A DNA stretch of 64,000 bases, from contig NC_087392.1 in NCBI RefSeq assembly GCF_963675165.1, positions 3,927,442 to 3,991,441 on the forward strand. Direction: 5' to 3'. Positions within the stretch are counted from its first letter, which is position 1, and each line of letters begins with the position of its first letter. The notes beneath the pieces were generated by a model that did no database searches, had not been told where the DNA came from, and saw nothing but the letters and a program-made list of their open reading frames with translations. This document shows positions 58,046-64,000 of this stretch, in pieces. The stretch is from Halichondria panicea (taxonomy: Eukaryota; Porifera; Demospongiae; Suberitida; Halichondriidae). The translations under genes and the position numbers were made by a program.

Positions 58046-58897
58046 CTTCTATCAAAAGTACCTGTAATATATACACACTAGCGTACTGAGCCTGCATGTC
58101 CATTATCTGTAGTAGCTAATGTTTGACTAGACAGATCACCATGTTCTTCTTGTCATGTGTGGAATGCTGCCTGCTACACTCTCAAAATCGCAGGGAAATA
58201 CTGGCTAATGAAATGGTGATCCTGTCTCGTAGTGCATGTGTATATGCATAACGTATAATTTATGTAGTTAAGGTGCTGCAACCTGTTCTTTTTGGTTAGG
58301 GGAAATCAGAATGTGATGTTGTCTAGACTAGACCAAACCCTGTTTGTGTGTATTTGCATAATTATACTGTGTGGCTATATAATTAGCTTTACCCTTTTAG
58401 ACTGTTTAGACTTTCACTTTGTGGGGGGCAAATAATACACATCCACTTTTATAAAGGCATTAATAAGTTTCCTGGTGTATTTTCAATTTCCTTGTTCACA
58501 ACCATACACACACATTATACCTGAGGGAATACCCATTGTATATTGCCACCAGATTTGCTTTATTAAAAGCAATGCTACAAACGCTACAAAGTTCTTTGTG
58601 AGCTTAATCCACAGTCTGGTTAGCGAACTAATATAACTTAGCCATAGAAACGGTGATGGTTTTAAAATGCTTGTTGGGTGTTAGATATTTGCTGACGTGG
58701 ATGCTTAATTTGTATGGTCAGATTCAATTAAGTATCGGCCTTTTTTGCATAATGAAAACAATAATTATAGCTATGATATTAACAACATGTCATTGTTAAC
58801 ACATAACCCTTATATCAATCTTAATTGTGTATTGTGTATCTGCATGTGCATTGTGTACGTCTTGTACCACATACTGAGCACTCCCTATCCACTACAG
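58046..58897. other. Spacer with a relic kinase-gene promoter
   Basis: At 58,640-58,700 GCCATAGAAACGGTGATGG, TTGTTGGGTGTTAGATATTTG resembles the upstream regions of kinase genes 2 and 4, but no kinase coding sequence lies to its left. A kinase copy appears to have been lost here. Confidence 0.45.
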
Positions 58898-59113
58898 GTG
58901 ATGAGCTCAACATAAGGATAGACGTGATGGTAGACCTTCGCAAGGCCACCAACCATCCCCTACTTCTGAGACACCACTATATACACTGAACACCCTACAT
59001 TGCATGATGAAGGCCAGGGTCCTGTTACAGAGATGCATGCTCCCAACCTCGAGTGGGAGGATATGAGTGATCTGTCCAACTTTGAGCTGCATATAACCTC
59101 TGAACACAACAAG
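58898..59113 (+). pseudogene. SMARCAD1: SMARCAD1-like relic, NHPLL + FELH exon
   Basis: Best-kept copy: after CTATCCACTACAG, DELNIRIDVMVDL then RKATNHPLLLRHHY, a stop, then EDMSDLSNFELH. It matches SMARCAD1 QLRKMANHPLLHRQYY and MTDFELH. A stop after HHYIH prevents translation. Confidence 0.87.
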
Positions 59114-59314
59114 ATGTATGTGTGTGTGTTTATTGTCAATGTGCATGGGTTGTATATAGCCTAGTTCCCGTGCAGTTTTTTTCTTCTAATGTAACGCAAT
59201 ATCGACAAATAATTACGTCTATAATTATTATACACTGTTTTTGATGCGCTTCGGTGCTTGTTAGCTGTACAGTAAATCTCTTTACTGCCCCTGTCATGCT
59301 CAAACCTTGTACAG

Positions 59315-59435
59315 GCTAAGAGGAGACTCATGCTCACGGGGACTCCACTACAGAACAACCTGCTGGAGCTCATGTCTCTACTCAGTTTCGTCCGTTCTCT
59401 GCTGAAATCAGAAAGACCTTCTCTGGAGCTATAGG
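59315..59435 (+). pseudogene. SMARCAD1: SMARCAD1-like relic, SNF2 motif III exon
   Basis: Between a CTTGTACAG acceptor and a GTGAGT donor, codons read [20 protein letters not shown], then SLLSFV, then a small deletion shifts the frame before the RKTFSG remnant. LTGTPLQNN is the SNF2 helicase motif III. In an intact gene this exon precedes the NHPLL exon; here it follows one, consistent with a unit boundary. Confidence 0.88.
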
Positions 59436-59734
59436 GTGAGTGATTCGATAGTACCGTAACTTGAAGTTGTATAGTCCAATTGCAATCATTTACGGTGAGC
59501 TCTACATTAATTTCAGACTTTTAAACTGCATATACAGTGTGTATTTCAGCTCACAAATGTCCCCTGTACATGCAGTTTATGGTCCTAGGCCAATTTTTTC
59601 TCTACTAGAATTAAACATTGGGTCGAAAAAAGGCTGGTGATAGTGTGCATGCGATTCAGAATAATATTATGGGTAATCGTATACGTAGTACAAACATAAA
59701 ACTTTTATCAAATTATACCGTAAAGTACAGTATA

Positions 59735-59850
59735 TAGACTCTCGCTAACCCGGCTCTTCGAATTACGGTCACCTAGATACCCGCCGTTTTGTTTGGCACG
59801 TATTGTTAGCTAGATCATTACTTCACAAAACTCCATGGTCGTATTTAGGG
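59735..59850. repeat. Dispersed repeat B, partial copy 5
   Basis: AGACTCTCGCTAACCCGGCTC and TTTGTTTGGCACGTATTGTTAGCTAG match repeat B, truncated on both sides. Confidence 0.7.
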
Positions 59851-60142
59851 TCTGTCAGTGAGGGGGGTGGGGGATAAGCTTCTCCCCTTAACACTTTAGT
59901 TTCCCCCCTCCACTTAAAACTAGAGAAGGTCTACCATCTACATTCAAATTGCATTTTGAGAAGCTAAGTGCAGGATCCTCGGACCCCTGGCTACCTCGCC
60001 CAACACTTGGCAGGTGCAAAGGTATTTTCCAAACGAGATGATGCCAATTCCGGATTTTGGCAAATCTATCCAGCTCACTACTTCTGAGGTTACCATTAGC
60101 GTTATCGTCAGCCCCAGTTGTTTTGCCCATCATGTATTGACT

Positions 60143-60555
60143 AGGCCACACCAAGTTAATTTCCTGTTTCTCATCGCCTCCCTCATACAGATTTCAGGAA
60201 ACTACCGTACCCTAAAACACACACAAGAACTTTGAACCTTTAATTTTTAAACTTAAGTTTTTCACATGTAGAAAGTTGCATATTTGCCATAGTGTCTCTG
60301 TGCTAGACTTTAAAATGTAGCTCTAGAGCTCTAGATCTCTTTTCTTTCTTGTTATTGGGGAGGCAAGTTAGTGGGGTCATGTACCACCTTCATTTCATTA
60401 CTTTTACAACCTCCAAATTGCATCACATGATGGTCATTTCCGGTTACAAATACACCTTGTGTTTTCAGCCACACTGTTTGTTTTTGTTGCGCTTTCCTGC
60501 TTACGATTTCTGGTTCAAGAATGATGAGAAACATGAAATTAACTTGGTATGGCCT
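60143..60555. repeat. Foldback MITE, TIR AGGCCACACCAAGTTAATTT
   Basis: AGGCCACACCAAGTTAATTT and its mirror AAATTAACTTGGTATGGCCT bound the element; the match extends through CTGTTTCTCATC/GATGAGAAACA. No coding capacity. Confidence 0.8.
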
Positions 60556-60706
60556 TATAGAGAAGGTACATTTTAACTATTAGTAAACGTATCTAAAGCT
60601 CTATAGCTAGACCATAAGAACCACACTTCACATTTTGATGATATCTTTCAACATAATCAATAATTTTGTATTGCACACTACAATAAGCAAAAGAATAACT
60701 TAGGCA

Positions 60707-62890
60707 CTATACAAAAGTAACTATTTCACATTTTCTCCATGTATCATCTCCTCCCACCGCCATCAGTTTGTTCCCAGGGAGGGCAGCAGTGTAGCATACT
60801 GATCGAGGTGTTAACATTTTACTAACGACAGTCCATGATGTCTCGTTGTACTGATATATTTCATTATTGTCATCTATGTTCCTCCCACCCACTGCCAGCA
60901 GGTGGCCATTGACGGTTACAAGAGAGGAATAGCTAACTGGCAAAGGGGCAATATTCTCCCATATATCTGAGCCTGGCTGGGACTGAGTTAGTTGTCTTAA
61001 TGAGCATTTGTATACTGAATACTTTTCTTGGTCATCACTAGCTCGTGGATGTATGTATACATAGTCTCCACAGATCGTTGTTGATGTGTGATTGGTTGGC
61101 ACAGGTAGTGAGCTAACAATAGACCATTGCATATTAGCAGTGTTTAATATTTCGACTGTATTTAAAATCCTTAAATAATATCCCCCAGCCACTACAAGTG
61201 TGTTGTTAGCGTACACAGCTCCAGATCTCCACCGTCCGGTTGGCATGGGAGGGAAGTGTTTGACCCATTCGTTGTTAATGTAGCTGTAGAGTTTGTTACT
61301 ATAGCGCTGTGTGCTTGACACTCCCCCCACAGTTGTGAGCATGTCATCAACACTCACAATAGTGAAGTACCCTGTGTTAGGGCAAAGTGGTAACTCGTGC
61401 CAATGATTGTTGCTAAACTCATAGACAGTTTTGCTTCCGTATGAATTAAAGTATGCCTTGTCTCTAATTGCAGCTGATGATCCATACCTCATACCAACAG
61501 GTGCATCAGGTAGTGACTCTAGTGTAACAGGTTGTATTGGTATATCTTGCTCATCTTGCAATGCGACTTGGTGCATTCGAGTTGATAAATCGTGAATTTC
61601 CTCGTTCTTGCTTGCCAACATTTGTCTCAGTTGAGTCACTTCTCTGTCTCGTTGATCGATGGCTTGTTGGAGGGCAGCAGTATTCTCTTCGCTTGATTGC
61701 AACTCTTGGTTGAGTCTCCTCAGCTGTCTCTCCCTGGCTTCAGTCTCATGTTGAAGGGTTTGGTTTTCTTGTGTTTGTTGCCCTAGTCTTATAGTTAGTT
61801 GATCGTTTTCAATTTCTTTTGTATGTAACTGTTCATTTTTGTGGATGATTGTTTCTTGGTATTCTATTATAATCTCTTGATTTGCTTGTATTTGTTCACC
61901 TTTAGCTGTAATTTGTTCATCTTTCTCTCTGAGCATCTGGTACAGGTCTTCTTGTGAGCTTTCTTGGTACCGTGGTGTCCTCTTGAGAGCATGTAGTGTT
62001 TGGCAAAGCTCATGGGAAGATGGTCGTTCAACATCTCTGTCTTTGAGGCAGTGACGAACAATCGGCAGTAGAGGGTGGGTGGGCTCAATTAGTCTGATGT
62101 GAAATTGTCTTCTATCTATCTCAGGTACTGGAACATACGCTCGAATTGCTTGATTCGGAAATTGTAGATCAAACACTTCTCTTGTTTCAAATCGATCAGT
62201 TGGCTTTGGAAAGTGTCGAGTTGTGATCTGAACTAGCAAAACACCAAATGAGAAGTTGTCTAGATGCTCTGTGTACACTGGTGGTTCGTTTAGTGCCTCG
62301 GGTGACATGAAGGCTGGTGTTCCCGGGCATGTGGTCATTGTAGCTAGTCGATTGACGTTTATGTCCCTGAATTTGGACATTCCGAAATCGGTGATTTTGG
62401 CTCGACTGCCTGCAATCAGTAGGACATTGTTACTGGAGAGGTCGCGATGGATGATCCCATTGGAGTGGAGAAAGGTAAGTGCTTGAGCTATGTCATAGGA
62501 GAGGTTGATTTGGATGTGATAGGGAATGTCTCCAGGTGATGACTCCAGGAAGTGTGTCAGACTCTCGTCCATGAGTTCCATGAGAAGAACTGGTGCATTT
62601 GTGTCGGGATCGCGATACGTCCCTAGGTACTGTACAATGTTGGGGTGGTTGATGCGACTCAGAAATGCACACTCTGTTTCGAATCTTCTAAACGGGTGTC
62701 TATGTTCTTTGCCAGGATCGGGAGCAATCATTTGGAAGAGCACTGGATAGAGTAGCTTGGCAGCACAGAGTAGCTGGTCACACTTGGCTTTACACACTGC
62801 CCCATAGGAGCCAGTACCAAGGGTGTCATTCTTGAAGAGTTGCACATTTTGGAAGATGTACTCTTGTTCACGGCCATTTCTATCAGCCAT
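60707..62890 (-). CDS. Protein kinase-coiled coil-Kelch protein 5
   Basis: Single exon, 727 residues, MADRNGREQEYIF start. Kinase motifs intact (GTGSYGAV, HRDLSSNN, DFGMSK, GTPAFMSPE). The kinase-end segment (EVFDLQFPNQAIRAYVPVPE) is a diverged version of the gene 1/3 type. The coiled coil is distinctive (TAKGEQIQANQEIIIEYQE). The Kelch half is divergent (VVAGGYYLRI, AVGGRNIDD, AVGGDDTWRK). Its left flank holds the SMARCAD1 motif III relic and its right flank the NHPLL relic, so the gene sits antisense between two helicase exons. Confidence 0.93.
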   Translation of the reverse strand: MADRNGREQEYIFQNVQLFKNDTLGTGSYGAVCKAKCDQLLCAAKLLYPVLFQMIAPDPGKEHRHPFRRFETECAFLSRINHPNIVQYLGTYRDPDTNAPVLLMELMDESLTHFLESSPGDIPYHIQINLSYDIAQALTFLHSNGIIHRDLSSNNVLLIAGSRAKITDFGMSKFRDINVNRLATMTTCPGTPAFMSPEALNEPPVYTEHLDNFSFGVLLVQITTRHFPKPTDRFETREVFDLQFPNQAIRAYVPVPEIDRRQFHIRLIEPTHPLLPIVRHCLKDRDVERPSSHELCQTLHALKRTPRYQESSQEDLYQMLREKDEQITAKGEQIQANQEIIIEYQETIIHKNEQLHTKEIENDQLTIRLGQQTQENQTLQHETEARERQLRRLNQELQSSEENTAALQQAIDQRDREVTQLRQMLASKNEEIHDLSTRMHQVALQDEQDIPIQPVTLESLPDAPVGMRYGSSAAIRDKAYFNSYGSKTVYEFSNNHWHELPLCPNTGYFTIVSVDDMLTTVGGVSSTQRYSNKLYSYINNEWVKHFPPMPTGRWRSGAVYANNTLVVAGGYYLRILNTVEILNTANMQWSIVSSLPVPTNHTSTTICGDYVYIHPRASDDQEKYSVYKCSLRQLTQSQPGSDIWENIAPLPVSYSSLVTVNGHLLAVGGRNIDDNNEIYQYNETSWTVVSKMLTPRSVCYTAALPGNKLMAVGGDDTWRKCEIVTFV

Positions 62891-63346
62891 TGTTTTAGGT
62901 TTCCTTACTAACCAAACATACTAACCAAACCGGCTTTGCAAATTATACAGCTGTATTTTAATTTTTCAGTTTAGAGTAATTATTAACAGTTTGTTTTCTC
63001 ACTATCTCATATACACATACAAACGTTTTCATTTTTCATTCTGTGGACTGAGTCAATTCCCCCTTGTGTTTCATATAATTATAAGGTCGCTTTGCAAATA
63101 ATTATGTGGAAGGTTATACGTTAGGCTGTCTCAGAATGAAATGCATAACGATAATAAAGGACTGGAATGTTTCCATAAGTTTGCAATTGCAATAGCAGTT
63201 CTTAATAGGTGTATACAGTCTATTTGTATCCTCTGTAAAATGTGACTGGCTAACTATTATTGTGATGCTATCAAAATCGTAAAATACTAATGCACACTTT
63301 TTGAACGTATTTGTACTACATACTGAGCACCTCCTATCCACTACAG
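62891..63346. other. 5' flank of kinase gene 5
   Basis: Presumed promoter, reading to the minus strand. No motif stands out; it lacks the GGGTGTGTTAG block of genes 2 and 4. It ends at the CTATCCACTACAG acceptor of the next helicase relic. Confidence 0.4.
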
Positions 63347-63535
63347 ATGATGAGCTCAACAAGAGGATGGACGAATGGTGGACCTTCGCCAGGCCGCCAA
63401 CCATCCCCTACTTCTGAGACACCACTACACTGACGACACCCTATATACACTGCATGGTGGGGGCCATCCTAAAAGGAGTCCAGTCACAGATGCTCATCCT
63501 AACCTGCATGGTGTGGGAGCCTCTTCCTCAGAGGG
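63347..63535 (+). pseudogene. SMARCAD1: SMARCAD1-like relic, NHPLL exon
   Basis: DELNKRMD follows the CTATCCACTACAG acceptor. A small deletion then shifts the frame to MVDLRQAANHPLLLRHHYTD. AHPNL follows, as in the human EANPDL region, but the FELH end is missing. Confidence 0.85.
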
Positions 63536-63640
63536 TGAGTGTACACTGCACGTTGAGTTTGTACGACAATTAGACAATTTGTCGCACATTTTTTTGCTCA
63601 GCTATTAAAATAAGAAAATATACACCAACGAAATTACTCG

Positions 63641-64000
63641 CTATGCAGCAACTCTTAACAAAACAATTTTGTTCGTGTACAGTATACTATACAAGAAGAA
63701 CAAGTTAGGCACTATGCAAAGTAATATTTCACATTTTCTTAGTGTATGATTTCCTCCCACCACCATCAGTTTGTTCCCAGGAATGACAGCAGTTAGGCAC
63801 GATGATCGAGGTGTCGACATTAGGCTGACAACAGTCCATGATGTCATGTTGTACTGATATAATATTATGTCCTTATGTCTATTAATGGAGTAATCCCTCC
63901 CACCCACTGCCAGCAAATGGCCATTGACAGTAACAAGAGAGGACCAGCTAACTGGCAAGGTGGAAATCTTCTCCCATATAGCTGAGCTTGGCTTGGGACT
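63641..64000 (-). CDS. Kinase-Kelch protein 6, C-terminal part (window-truncated, possibly broken)
   Basis: The last Kelch repeats of a sixth family member run off the right edge: SSLVTVNGHLLAVGG, then GNKLMVVGGNHTLRKCEI. Two oddities appear. One extra base in GCTTGGCTTGGGACT, where paralogues have GCTTGGCTGGGACT, shifts the frame at the window edge. A small deletion after KCEI also bypasses the family stop and adds about 24 unrelated residues. It may be a pseudogene; the kinase end lies outside the window. Confidence 0.75.
   Translation of the reverse strand, partial: SPKPSSAIWEKISTLPVSWSSLVTVNGHLLAVGGRDYSINRHKDIILYQYNMTSWTVVSLMSTPRSSCLTAVIPGNKLMVVGGNHTLRKCEILLCIVPNLFFLYSILYTNKIVLLRVAA

Overview
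This is eukaryotic, animal DNA: multi-exon genes with GT..AG introns, an AT-rich and MITE-rich background, and no operons or Shine-Dalgarno sites. The gene content (an apextrin-like MACPF/ApeC gene, and a tandem family of protein kinase-coiled coil-Kelch genes) suggests an early-branching invertebrate, most likely a demosponge. The species cannot be fixed from sequence alone. || Region 1 (1-25,400) holds two genes on the minus strand, both rebuilt here exon by exon. A small G-protein signalling modulator (SGSM; RUN + RabGAP/TBC) runs from an ATG at 15,111 to a stop at 2,604 in 16 exons. About 430 bp upstream of it lies complete eIF5B, ATG at 25,381 to stop at 15,541, in 21 exons and 1,067 codons plus stop. 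Their introns are full of small inverted-repeat transposons, some nested. || Region 2 (25,400-29,200) is gene-poor and made mostly of repeats. || Region 3 (29,200-36,600) contains an 11-exon, 703-residue secreted MACPF + ApeC protein on the plus strand (30,042-35,188). Its promoter and signal-peptide exon exist as an inverted second copy just upstream. One intron carries a repeat split by a 1,053-bp transposon with 5-bp target duplications. A broken Ty3/Gypsy pol relic follows. || Region 4 (36,600-40,000) is repeats. || Region 5 (40,000-64,000) is a tandem array of five intact and one window-truncated intronless kinase-Kelch genes, all on the minus strand. The spacers hold plus-strand relics of a SMARCAD1-like SNF2 helicase gene, conserved splice acceptors included, plus shared non-coding spacer boxes, a frameshifted glycosyltransferase-like gene, an orphan transmembrane-tail exon and a proline-rich stretch. 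|| The likeliest history of region 5 is repeated tandem duplication of a segment in which an intronless kinase-Kelch gene lay antisense within or beside a SMARCAD1-like gene. The helicase pieces then decayed while the kinase genes were kept intact and partly homogenised. eIF5B and SGSM are housekeeping/trafficking genes. The MACPF/ApeC gene and the kinase array look like fast-evolving accessory loci.
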